A DNA stretch of 64,000 nt from Chryseobacterium culicis (GCF_002979755.1 NZ_PCPP01000001.1:1024665-1088664), one strand, 5' to 3'; counted from the stretch's first letter, positions 8,701-16,594 are shown. Made by a program: numbers and translations. Notes: generated from the letters alone by a model not told the origin.

Positions 8701-9159
8701 ATGGAAGAAAAGCCAACCGCTTTTGCAGAATTTGAAAACCACAGTTTAACACGAAGAAGAAACCTATTACCCACCTGGATTAAAATTTTCTTATGGATCT
8801 TTTTAATCGGAGGCGCACTAGCTGCCATTTTTATGATGGCAGGCTCTCTGATGACTCATATCTCTTTATCGTTATATGGGATGGATGCTAATCATCCTTA
8901 TTCAATGACAGGGTTTTTGATCTGCGCCCTATTCATTTTCAAAGGTATTGTGGCCTATGGACTTTGGTTTGAACAAGACTGGGCAGCACAAGCAGCAATC
9001 ATTGATGCCATCATAGGAATTGCTATCTGTCTCATTATGATGGCGATTATTCCGTTTGTCAATCCAGCAATCAGCTTTACCCTCAGATTAGAACTCATCC
9101 CTTTGTATTTCTATCTTGTGAAAATGCAAAAAATAAAGAAAACCTGGGAAAACTTATAA
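8701..9159 (+). CDS. Small integral membrane protein, probably four helices
   Basis: 152 residues with hydrophobic segments near residues 22-45, 63-83, 96-116 and 124-142. A short cytosolic N-terminus is rich in charged residues. I recognise no family. It starts 22 bases after the ATP-grasp-like gene and ends just before a strong terminator, so it is the last gene of the cluster transcript. A role in the export or sensing of the cluster product is possible, but nothing in the sequence proves it; similar proteins are generally annotated as hypothetical. Confidence 0.65.
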   Translation: MEEKPTAFAEFENHSLTRRRNLLPTWIKIFLWIFLIGGALAAIFMMAGSLMTHISLSLYGMDANHPYSMTGFLICALFIFKGIVAYGLWFEQDWAAQAAIIDAIIGIAICLIMMAIIPFVNPAISFTLRLELIPLYFYLVKMQKIKKTWENL

Positions 9160-9163
9160 ATAC

Positions 9164-9192
9164 AAACCTCCGAAATTTCGGGGGTTTATTTT
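9164..9192 (+). terminator. Rho-independent terminator of the amidoligase run
   Basis: AAACCTCCGAAA (9164-9175) pairs with TTTCGGGGGTTT (9176-9187) and is followed by a T-rich tail. It comes 5 bases after the small membrane protein gene. Confidence 0.8.
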
Positions 9193-9535
9193 TTATATTT
9201 TCTTATCTTCTTTCACGAATTCATTGGTCTAATACAATCATCTATTTATCAGTTCACTTTCTTTACAATGGGTTACATACACAGCCATCATAAAAATCAG
9301 AACCCAATACAAAACACCTTCCAGTAAAGGCTTTTAAGCTCTATAAGCTGTGATTTATTTTATGTTTATTGTATCTTTGCTTCGAAAAAAAATGAGGTGA
9401 GCGTCCTGTCCTGTTGGGAAATTCTTAGAGAAATACCAAAATTGTGATGGGTTAATGTGGATTTTAACAAGATGATTCAATAGAATGGGAAGTTCTAAAG
9501 TTTTTTTTTACAAAAGCTAAAATTTAACTATTAGA
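9193..9535. other. Intergenic region with probable promoter and long leader
   Basis: No open reading frame of note. The first half is AT-rich with no pattern I recognise. From about 9380 the DNA becomes less AT-rich (TGAGCGTCCTGTCCTGTTGGG) and would form a leader of about 150 bases before the lipoprotein gene if transcription starts at the -7 element at 9372-9379. I could not match it to a known riboswitch or small RNA. Confidence 0.4.
9372..9379 (+). promoter_or_regulatory. Flavobacterial -7 promoter element (TATCTTTG)
   Basis: TATCTTTG is a strong match to the Bacteroidota -7 consensus TAnnTTTG and is the only such box in the gap before the lipoprotein, ferredoxin-JAMM and secreted-protein cassette. 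No clear TTG -33 box is visible. Confidence 0.5.
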
Positions 9536-9991
9536 ATGAACAGAAAAACATTTATTCAAAAATCTTTTCATGGAGTCTTATATGCCGCCTTAGGCACCTC
9601 TTTACTCTCCTGCATACAAGATAATTTTAATGACGAGATCAGTAGATTCAACAATGATGATCAATTAAAAAAAAGATTTAAGCCTATATACATCATTAAT
9701 GAGGGCTCTGATATCAAAGGAAGAAAGTCAAAATCAGTAAAATTTGACATAAGAAAATCCATCCTTATGGAATTTGTAAGTCTGGGATATATTACTCTAA
9801 ATGAATCTATCAGCGAAACTAATAAAATCAATAAAAATTTAAAAATAATGAAGTTGAATGATGAGTTTTCATGTGTTCTTTTCAGGGAACCCATCCAAAT
9901 AAGCTTACCCAATACCTTTACAAAACTTAAGTTTCAATACAAGATAATTTTAATGACGAGATCAGTAGATTCAACAATGATGATCAATTAA
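9536..9991 (+). CDS. Predicted lipoprotein with C-terminus altered by tandem duplication
   Basis: 151 residues as it stands. The N-terminus MNRKTFIQKS, a hydrophobic stretch and a lipobox LLSC (C26) indicate an exported lipoprotein. The RKTFIQK segment is reminiscent of a twin-arginine motif with one arginine replaced by lysine. Residues 1 to about 135 are the original protein. The last 16 (KIILMTRS...) are read out of frame from the second copy of a 323-bp tandem duplication. Removing one copy restores a 152-residue protein ending ..YSELSENFTKKEIIF one base before the ferredoxin-JAMM gene. The family is unknown. Confidence 0.65.
   Translation: MNRKTFIQKSFHGVLYAALGTSLLSCIQDNFNDEISRFNNDDQLKKRFKPIYIINEGSDIKGRKSKSVKFDIRKSILMEFVSLGYITLNESISETNKINKNLKIMKLNDEFSCVLFREPIQISLPNTFTKLKFQYKIILMTRSVDSTMMIN
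9614..9936 (+). repeat. 323-bp tandem duplication, copy 1
   Basis: This stretch is repeated without visible change at 9937-10259. The match continues 3 bases (ATA) into each following sequence, so the junction sits on a 3-bp microhomology. The unit is 323 bp, not a multiple of three, so it shifts the reading frame of the lipoprotein gene it lies in. Confidence 0.93.
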
Positions 9992-10259
9992 AAAAAAGAT
10001 TTAAGCCTATATACATCATTAATGAGGGCTCTGATATCAAAGGAAGAAAGTCAAAATCAGTAAAATTTGACATAAGAAAATCCATCCTTATGGAATTTGT
10101 AAGTCTGGGATATATTACTCTAAATGAATCTATCAGCGAAACTAATAAAATCAATAAAAATTTAAAAATAATGAAGTTGAATGATGAGTTTTCATGTGTT
10201 CTTTTCAGGGAACCCATCCAAATAAGCTTACCCAATACCTTTACAAAACTTAAGTTTCA
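9937..10259 (+). repeat. 323-bp tandem duplication, copy 2
   Basis: Second, apparently identical copy of the unit. Identity across all 323 bases in a protein-coding stretch points to a very recent event, to conversion between the copies, or to an assembly error. Confidence 0.93.
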
Positions 10260-10317
10260 ATATATCCATTACAGTGAGCTTAGTGAAAACTTTACAAAAA
10301 AAGAAATAATATTTTAA
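9940..10317 (+). pseudogene. 3' remnant of the duplicated lipoprotein gene
   Basis: This is the second-copy continuation of the lipoprotein gene in its original frame, without the signal-peptide-encoding start. The only sizeable in-frame ATG-initiated piece is 10090-10317 (75 residues, MEFVSLGYITL...FTKKEIIF), which begins at an internal methionine of the native protein. Its stop lies one base before the ATG of the ferredoxin-JAMM gene, so in the unbroken allele the two genes were probably translationally coupled. Confidence 0.75.
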
Positions 10318-10318
10318 G

Positions 10319-11257
10319 ATGTCTTTTATTATTGGTGAAAAAATCCTGGTACAGGGTGAACATTGTATAGAATGTACAATGTGTGTTCCGGAATGTCCGG
10401 AACAGGCTATTGATGATACTGAAATGTATTTGGATGTAGGCGGATATGTCTCTCTTAAAGGGGTAACCATATCTATAAATGTAGAAAAATGTATTGGTTG
10501 TGGTGACTGTATTCCAGTATGCCCTACTTCGGTATTTTCTTACTTAAATGAGCCTAATCCCGGAGGTAATAATGGAGGCGGTACCATTGGTGGTGGTGGT
10601 CAACCCGGACAGGATGGTGAGGATAAAGATCCTTGTTTACAAGCTGCCCAGCCCTCTGCTCACGCAACACAGCTTTCTCAAACTGATGCATTTAATAATG
10701 CATTCAGCACAATTGGAGGAATTAATGATGGAAAAGAACACGGCTATGTACTCGGAAGCCAAAATGGAGCTATTATTTCTACCGACGTACAACATGGAGG
10801 TCCAAACAACATGACTTTGAATCACAATTTTGAAAATCCGGTGGGGAGCATACATATACATCCGGCCAACGATTCTCCACCATCAGTTGGAGACGTATAT
10901 TCACTTATCAATGCTTACAACGGGCATAATACTTACAGCACCTATTATGTAATGAATCCCGATGGTACAGTTTATGCTCTGGTAGTAACCGACCCTGCTG
11001 CTATGAACCAGTTCTTACAGAACCATCCTTCTACACAAATTTCAGGATTTGCGCCTAATTTCCCACCTCCTTTATTTGACGATTGGAATGATTTTGATGG
11101 AAACTGGGAAATGTCATTATCTCATATTCTGGATAAATATGATGCAGGAATGGCTTTATTAAAAAGAGATAATCAGGGGAATTTTAGAAAAATAAAAATT
11201 GATACCAAAAAAAATCCTGACGGAACTAGTACAAACACTCAAACCAACTGCCCTTAA
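10319..11257 (+). CDS. 2[4Fe-4S] ferredoxin domain fused to a JAMM/JAB-like metallopeptidase domain
   Basis: 312 residues, no signal peptide. Residues 16-26 (C16, C19, C22, C26-P) and 58-68 (C58, C61, C64, C68-P) are two complete CxxCxxCxxxCP cluster motifs, spaced as in bacterial dicluster ferredoxins. A glycine-rich linker (about 80-100) leads to a second domain with H179-x-H181-x7-S189-x2-D192 (IHIHPANDSPPSVGD), an exact match to the JAMM zinc motif; E140 is a candidate for its upstream glutamate. JAMM domains are zinc isopeptidases or peptidases. I know of no characterised protein with this pairing. The downstream secreted-protein gene follows after 3 bases. Substrate and electron partner are unknown. 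Confidence 0.8.
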   Translation: MSFIIGEKILVQGEHCIECTMCVPECPEQAIDDTEMYLDVGGYVSLKGVTISINVEKCIGCGDCIPVCPTSVFSYLNEPNPGGNNGGGTIGGGGQPGQDGEDKDPCLQAAQPSAHATQLSQTDAFNNAFSTIGGINDGKEHGYVLGSQNGAIISTDVQHGGPNNMTLNHNFENPVGSIHIHPANDSPPSVGDVYSLINAYNGHNTYSTYYVMNPDGTVYALVVTDPAAMNQFLQNHPSTQISGFAPNFPPPLFDDWNDFDGNWEMSLSHILDKYDAGMALLKRDNQGNFRKIKIDTKKNPDGTSTNTQTNCP

Positions 11258-11260
11258 ATC

Positions 11261-11713
11261 ATGAAAAATACATTTACTTTCATTTTACTGATAACTCTAA
11301 GTTTCTTTTATAAAATGAATGCACAAGAAAAAGTATCCTCAAAGCAGACCATCGGAAGATTTGAGGCTAAAAAAAATAATTATATTGGAAAAAAAGTTAA
11401 GGATCTATTAAAAGATTTAAAATTGGATATTCAACTGGTTAGTTTTGGAGGAGGTGCGCCTGAAGCCAATAACTTTATCACAATAAGGTTTATTGATGAT
11501 ATCAGAAATTCTGATAAAAATGCGAAATCAGCCAAAATAACACTTTTCATTAAGGAACATGACAGAGCTACTAACAAGCTATTTCAAAGCACTTCAGGTC
11601 TTAAAAAAAGAATTAAGAGAGACTCTGTAAGATATAAGACCAATGAAGATATGTTAAAAGGATATGAAAATCTTACTATAGTAGAAATTTACGCTAATTC
11701 TGATAAAAACTAA
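11261..11713 (+). CDS. Small secreted protein of the ferredoxin-JAMM cassette
   Basis: 150 residues with a clear signal peptide (MKNTFTFILLITLSFFYKMNA, cleavage before QEKV). The mature protein is lysine-rich, without cysteines or a recognisable domain, and begins with a segment IGRFEAKKNNYIGKKVKDLLKDL that looks amphipathic. It follows the ferredoxin-JAMM gene by 3 bases and ends just before a bidirectional terminator, so it is the last gene of the cassette. It might be a periplasmic partner, inhibitor or immunity-like protein, but no motif favours any of these. Confidence 0.65.
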   Translation: MKNTFTFILLITLSFFYKMNAQEKVSSKQTIGRFEAKKNNYIGKKVKDLLKDLKLDIQLVSFGGGAPEANNFITIRFIDDIRNSDKNAKSAKITLFIKEHDRATNKLFQSTSGLKKRIKRDSVRYKTNEDMLKGYENLTIVEIYANSDKN

Positions 11714-11743
11714 GTTGGTATTTTCAATATCTGTAGATAAAAG

Positions 11744-11777
11744 AATCGGGCTGAACCAAAGGTTCAGCCCGATTTTT
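11744..11777. terminator. Bidirectional terminator between convergent genes
   Basis: AATCGGGCTGAACC (11744-11757), loop AAA, GGTTCAGCCCGATT (11761-11774): a perfect 14-bp stem with T-runs on both strands. It serves the secreted-protein gene and the convergent cphA. Confidence 0.9.
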
Positions 11778-11780
11778 AAA

Positions 11781-14411
11781 TTATATATTTTTATCATCTT
11801 CGAGTAATTCCTTGGCCTGGTATTCCTGAACCAGATCAATAGCATTGGAAATAACATCACTTAAAGCTGTGATAAATGTTCCTTCTTCTGCCATTCCAAT
11901 AGCATGTTTCAAGGCTTCAATTTCTTTAGGAATGATTTCATAGCTGACATCTCTGCCTGCAGCATTAATTCCATCAATAATCAACCCGTTGATTTCCTCT
12001 TCGGTTCTTCCGCGAAGATGTTTCTCATTTCGGATGATAATATAATCGAACATTCTTCCGGCAATCTTCCCGCACTCTCTGATATCATTATCTCTTCGGT
12101 CTCCAACACCGGATATAATACCTATCTTCTTTGTAGATTCCACATTTTTCAGATAATCTTCAATGGCTTCATATCCTGAAGGATTGTGAGCAAAGTCAAT
12201 CAGTACTTTAAAATTTTTAAATTTAAAAACATTCAGTCTTCCCGGAGTAAGCTGTGCACTTGGAATAAAGGTTCTTAAAGAATTAGAAATATCCTCAATT
12301 CCGAATCCGTAAAGATAACTTGCCAAGCTAGCCGCCAATACGTTTTCAATCATAAATCGGGCTTTTCCTTCCATCGTAATCGGGAAATCTTTGGCTTTTC
12401 CTATTCTGATTTTCCAATCTCCTTTTTTAATGGTGACAAAACCTTCTTCATACACACAGGTAATTCTTCCTTCTTTTGCAAATTTTACAATATGAGGATT
12501 GTTTTCATCCATACTGAAAATAGCGACACTGGAATCAAGATCATTCACAATCTTCATCGAATATTCATTATCTGCATTCAACACACTCCATCCGCTCTTT
12601 TTAACGCTATCCAGTACGACCCGTTTTACTTTGGTAAGATCTTTTAAACTGTGAATATCATTCATCCCCAGATGATCTTCTTCAATATTGGTAAGAACTC
12701 CAATATCACATTGCGAAAACCCGAGTCCGGAACGTAAGATTCCTCCTCTGGCAGTCTCCAGAACTGCAAATTCTACTGTAGGATCTTTTAGAATAAATTC
12801 TGCAGAAAGCGGCCCTGTTGTATCTCCTTTTGACAACATGGTATTCTGAATATAAATTCCATCCGAAGTGGTAAATCCTACCCTGTAGCCATTGCTTTTT
12901 ACAATATGGGAAATAAGTCTCGTTGTTGTTGTTTTTCCGTTAGTCCCCGTTACGGCAATAATCGGAATGGTAAAAGGTTTTCCCTGAGGATACAGCATAT
13001 CCACCACCGGTGCAGCAACGTTTCTTGGCAATCCTTCACTTGGTGCAAGGTGCATTCTGAATCCAGGTGCTGCATTCACTTCAATAATAGCTCCACCACT
13101 TTCCTTTAAAGGCTGCGTAAGATTCTCCGCCATCACATCAATACCGCAGACATCCAATCCGATAATTCTGGAAATTCTTTCCGCCATGGTGATATTTTCC
13201 GGATGTACCATATCCGTAACATCAATGGACGTTCCTCCGGTTGAAAGATTGGCAGTAGATTTCAAATAAACCACTTCTCCTCTCTGAGGAATTGTTTCCA
13301 GCGTATACTGAAGCTTTTCAAGAAGTTCTAAGGTATCTTTATCCACCTCAATCTCAGTAAGGACATTTTCATGACCATAGCCTCTTCTTGGATCTTTGTT
13401 TTCTTTCTCAATCAGTTGCTGAAGATTGAGTTCTCCATCCCCTACAACATGAGCCGGAACTCTTCTTGCAGCAGCCACCATTTTATTATTGATCACCAGT
13501 ATACGAAAATCGTAGCCCGTGATATACTTTTCAACAATGACTTTTCTTGAATATTTCTGGGCATGTTCCAGACCTATTATAGCAACATCCCAGTCGTTGA
13601 CATTAATGGAAGAACCTTTTCCGTGGTTTCCATCCAAAGGTTTTAAAACAATGGGATACCCAATTTTTTTAATCACAGCGTTTAAACCTTCTTCATCAAC
13701 TACCAGATCACCTGTCGGAACCGGAATGGCAGCATCATGAAGCATTCTCTTGGTTAATTCTTTATTACAGGCAATATCTACAGCGATAGAACTTGTATTC
13801 CCCGTAATGGTAGCCTGGAACCTTTGCTGGTTCACCCCATATCCCAGCTGTACCAATGAATTGGTTCCCAATCTGATCCATGGAATTCTTCTGGAAGCCG
13901 CTTCCTCCACAATACTTCCGGTAGAAGGACCAAGACGGACACGCTCCCTGATTTCTTTTAATTTATGGATACATGCAGTCAAATCATAATCTTTGCTTTC
14001 AATCAGTGCTTCTGCAATCTTTACGGCTTCTTCTGCAGCAAAAATTCCTGCATTTTCTTCAATATAATTAAATACTACATTATATACTCCCGGAGTTTTT
14101 GTTTCACGGGTTCTTCCAAACCCTACATCCATTCCTGCCAGAGTCTGTATTTCCAAAGCAATATGCTCAATGACGTGTCCCATCCAGGTTCCCGTTTCCA
14201 CTCTATGGAAAAAACCTCCTTCCACTCCTTCTGAGCATCGGTGGGTAATTAATGAGGGCATCAGTTTTTCTATTCTTTCCCGGAATCCCTCAATTTTATT
14301 GGTAGGATAATTCTCCATTTCTTCTAAGTCCAACCTCATCTGTATCAGCTTCTTTCTTCTGATGCTCCAGATATTTGGACCTCTTAGTGCCTGAATCTTT
14401 TCGATTTTCAT
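11781..14411 (-). CDS. cphA: Cyanophycin synthetase
   Basis: 876 residues, the usual CphA length. The N-terminal domain (1 to about 160) starts KIQALRGPNIWSIRRKKL. A central ATP-grasp domain (about 210-480) has VLKPLDGNHGKGSSINV near residue 260, and a C-terminal Mur-ligase-like domain carries the P-loop GTNGKTTTTR near residue 490 and ISGVGDRRDND near 750. CphA adds aspartate to the poly-aspartate backbone and arginine to each side chain, using one ATP per bond, and builds insoluble cytosolic granules of nitrogen-rich polymer. It is divergent from cphB with about 200 bases between, an arrangement suiting separate control of storage and breakdown. Confidence 0.97.
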   Translation of the reverse strand: MKIEKIQALRGPNIWSIRRKKLIQMRLDLEEMENYPTNKIEGFRERIEKLMPSLITHRCSEGVEGGFFHRVETGTWMGHVIEHIALEIQTLAGMDVGFGRTRETKTPGVYNVVFNYIEENAGIFAAEEAVKIAEALIESKDYDLTACIHKLKEIRERVRLGPSTGSIVEEAASRRIPWIRLGTNSLVQLGYGVNQQRFQATITGNTSSIAVDIACNKELTKRMLHDAAIPVPTGDLVVDEEGLNAVIKKIGYPIVLKPLDGNHGKGSSINVNDWDVAIIGLEHAQKYSRKVIVEKYITGYDFRILVINNKMVAAARRVPAHVVGDGELNLQQLIEKENKDPRRGYGHENVLTEIEVDKDTLELLEKLQYTLETIPQRGEVVYLKSTANLSTGGTSIDVTDMVHPENITMAERISRIIGLDVCGIDVMAENLTQPLKESGGAIIEVNAAPGFRMHLAPSEGLPRNVAAPVVDMLYPQGKPFTIPIIAVTGTNGKTTTTRLISHIVKSNGYRVGFTTSDGIYIQNTMLSKGDTTGPLSAEFILKDPTVEFAVLETARGGILRSGLGFSQCDIGVLTNIEEDHLGMNDIHSLKDLTKVKRVVLDSVKKSGWSVLNADNEYSMKIVNDLDSSVAIFSMDENNPHIVKFAKEGRITCVYEEGFVTIKKGDWKIRIGKAKDFPITMEGKARFMIENVLAASLASYLYGFGIEDISNSLRTFIPSAQLTPGRLNVFKFKNFKVLIDFAHNPSGYEAIEDYLKNVESTKKIGIISGVGDRRDNDIRECGKIAGRMFDYIIIRNEKHLRGRTEEEINGLIIDGINAAGRDVSYEIIPKEIEALKHAIGMAEEGTFITALSDVISNAIDLVQEYQAKELLEDDKNI

Positions 14412-14597
14412 AGTCTATTGGCATTTTAACAGTTAACAATAACTCCTTTCAAAACCAAAGATAATGTAAAACCCTAAACGAAACTATACCACATTTAAAG
14501 ATTCGTTAAAAAAAAATTAATTTTAATTAACATTTCTAAAACATTAAAAATCAACTAAAGATGGCACGAATTTCGTCAAAGAATGTTAATTATTTTT

Positions 14598-14605
14598 TAA
14601 TTTTG
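14598..14605 (+). promoter_or_regulatory. -7 element for cphB, leading to an almost leaderless transcript
   Basis: TAATTTTG fits TAnnTTTG and ends 5 bases before the first ATG of cphB. If transcription starts about 7 bases downstream, the mRNA would begin at or next to the ATG-ATG pair at 14610-14615, with the second ATG as the likely start. Confidence 0.55.
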
Positions 14606-14609
14606 CACT

Positions 14610-15500
14610 ATGATGAAACCTGTTGGAAAATTAATCGTTATCGGAGGAGCTGTAAACAAAGGAAGTTTTGCTGAAACCGACTATGATCAGAATATTGAAA
14701 AAAACCTTAATTTTTTTGAACGTGGGATCTTAAGAAAGATCATCAACGAATCAAAACTTAAAGAGAACTCTGTGATTGAAATCGTCACTACCGCTTCTCA
14801 AATTCCTCAGATCGTAGGCTCTGAATACAAAAAAGCATTTGAGTTTCTGGGGGCTAAAAATGTAAATGTTCTTGACATCCACAACCGTGAGGAAGCCAAT
14901 TCTGATGCAATGGTAGCAAGAGCCAACGCTGCTGATGTCATGATGTTTACCGGCGGAGACCAGCTGAGACTAACTTCTATTCTTGGAGGAACAAGATTTC
15001 ACGATACCGTTTTATTAAAATATCAGGAACAGGATTTTATTTATTCCGGAACTTCTGCAGGTGCTGCAGCAGCTTCTGAAAACATGATCTACCAGGGAAG
15101 CAGTTCTGAAGCCCTTCTAAAAGGAGAAATCAAAACTACTCAAGGTTTAGGTTTAATAGATAATGTTATTATTGATACTCACTTTGTACAGCGAGGCAGA
15201 ATCGGACGTCTTTTCCAGGCAGTAGTGAACAATCCAAGAACTCTAGGAATCGGATTGGGTGAAGATACGGGGCTTTTCATTCATAATGACGTGATGACTG
15301 CTGTAGGTTCAGGTCTTGTAATACTGGTAGACGGAAGATTTATCAAAGACACTAATCTTACGAATATCAATCTTGGAGAACCTATTTCTATTGATAACTT
15401 AACGGTACATGTGATGTCTATGAATGATCACTATGATCTTACTACAAAGAAATTGACTATTGAAAATTCTCAATTTAATCCAATACCACAGGATAAATAA
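14610..15500 (+). CDS. cphB: Cyanophycinase
   Basis: 296 residues, serine peptidase family S51. The nucleophile elbow is YSGTSAGAAAAS with S149 (counted from the first ATG); the MFTGGDQLRL and GLGEDTGLFI segments are standard for the family, as is DTHFVQRGRIGRL. The enzyme cuts cyanophycin exolytically to beta-aspartyl-arginine dipeptides. No signal peptide, so it works on cytosolic granules, unlike the extracellular CphE type. An alternative start is the second ATG, 3 bases downstream. Its product is the substrate of the isoaspartyl peptidase gene 152 bases downstream, which completes the pathway. Confidence 0.95.
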   Translation: MMKPVGKLIVIGGAVNKGSFAETDYDQNIEKNLNFFERGILRKIINESKLKENSVIEIVTTASQIPQIVGSEYKKAFEFLGAKNVNVLDIHNREEANSDAMVARANAADVMMFTGGDQLRLTSILGGTRFHDTVLLKYQEQDFIYSGTSAGAAAASENMIYQGSSSEALLKGEIKTTQGLGLIDNVIIDTHFVQRGRIGRLFQAVVNNPRTLGIGLGEDTGLFIHNDVMTAVGSGLVILVDGRFIKDTNLTNINLGEPISIDNLTVHVMSMNDHYDLTTKKLTIENSQFNPIPQDK

Positions 15501-15652
15501 TTGATGTAATCAAAAAACATATTATTAATCATCATAAAAATGGAACTTCGGTTTCATTTTTTTTGTTTAAAGTTTAAGGTTCAATGTTTAATTAGAATTT
15601 ATAAATTAACTTCGTAAAAGAATATCATTTATCAATCATCATCTATAATTTT

Positions 15653-16495
15653 ATGAAAGTAATTATCCACGGAGGTTTTTTCTCTGAAAGCGATCAAAGC
15701 CACGAAGTGAAAACAGCAAAACAGAATTCTTTAAAAGTAATTACTGAAAAGGCATTCGACTATCTTAAAACACATTCAGCTTTTGATACCGTTGCCTATG
15801 CCGTATCATTGCTTGAAGACGACCCTTTATACAATGCAGGAATCGGTTCTCAGATCCAGAGTGATGGCGTGATCCGTATGAGTGCTGCCATTATGAACGG
15901 AAATACTCAGAGACTAAGTGGTGTGATTAATATTCAAAATGTACAGAACCCTATTTTTGTAGCTAAAGACCTTATCAATGAAGACGACAGGGTTTTAGGA
16001 GGAAATGGTGCTAAAATTTATGCTACTGAAAATGGTTTTGAAAATTTTTCTACAGAAATTCCTCAAAGGAGAAAAGAATACGAAGCTAAACTTGCCAATG
16101 GCGGCAAAGGAACTGTAGGTTGTGTAGCGATTGATCAGGAAGGAAAACTTGCTGTGGCAACATCTACGGGAGGGAAAGGTTTTGAAATTCCCGGAAGGAT
16201 TTCAGACTCTGCCACTGTGGCCGGGAATTATGCCAATGCTGTATGTGCCGTGAGCTGTACCGGCGTAGGGGAAGATATTGTCAGCAATGCTACTGCAGCA
16301 AAAATTGTAACAAGAGTTACAGATGGGATGAATCTTCAACAGGCCTTCAGCAAGACATTTGATGAACTTAAAACTATTGATGGGTTCGCAGGTGCTATTG
16401 CTATTGATAAAGAGGGAAATGTTTATCATCAGGATTCCTATCCTACTATGGTTTTCGCCAGTTTTGACGGTGAAAATTTCGAAGTCTTCTCTTAA
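15653..16495 (+). CDS. iaaA: Isoaspartyl peptidase / L-asparaginase (Ntn hydrolase)
   Basis: 280 residues of the plant-type asparaginase / isoaspartyl peptidase family T2. The protein matures by self-cleavage before the nucleophile T154 in GGKGTVGCVA; the small-chain segments GRISDSATVAGNYA and TGVGEDIV are typical. The N-terminal IIHGGFF replaces the more common IHGGAG. It hydrolyses beta-aspartyl dipeptides and can act on asparagine. Following cphB, it most probably splits beta-Asp-Arg into aspartate and arginine. No signal peptide, so cytosolic. The beta-aspartyl peptidase role is inferred from context and family. Confidence 0.92.
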   Translation: MKVIIHGGFFSESDQSHEVKTAKQNSLKVITEKAFDYLKTHSAFDTVAYAVSLLEDDPLYNAGIGSQIQSDGVIRMSAAIMNGNTQRLSGVINIQNVQNPIFVAKDLINEDDRVLGGNGAKIYATENGFENFSTEIPQRRKEYEAKLANGGKGTVGCVAIDQEGKLAVATSTGGKGFEIPGRISDSATVAGNYANAVCAVSCTGVGEDIVSNATAAKIVTRVTDGMNLQQAFSKTFDELKTIDGFAGAIAIDKEGNVYHQDSYPTMVFASFDGENFEVFS

Positions 16496-16594
16496 ATTTA
16501 ACATTTTTTTATAGGTCTATTTATTTTTTTGGCACGTATTTTACATTATTCATAACAACAAATTTTAATATTAATACATAAAAAAATAGAAATC

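Noticed and set aside
9380..9535. Possible 4.5S RNA, riboswitch or other known small RNA
   Set aside because: The bases just before the lipoprotein gene do not match any signature I know; kept only as an unexplained leader.
9661..9912. Two identical 83-residue minus-strand frames (also 9984-10235)
   Set aside because: They are shadows of the lipoprotein coding sequence; they are identical only because the DNA is tandemly duplicated.
10548..10814. 88-residue plus-strand frame inside the ferredoxin-JAMM gene
   Set aside because: Out-of-frame shadow of a gene with clear cysteine and zinc motifs.
13965..14234. Plus-strand frame with many cysteines inside cphA
   Set aside because: Antisense shadow of a strongly conserved gene.
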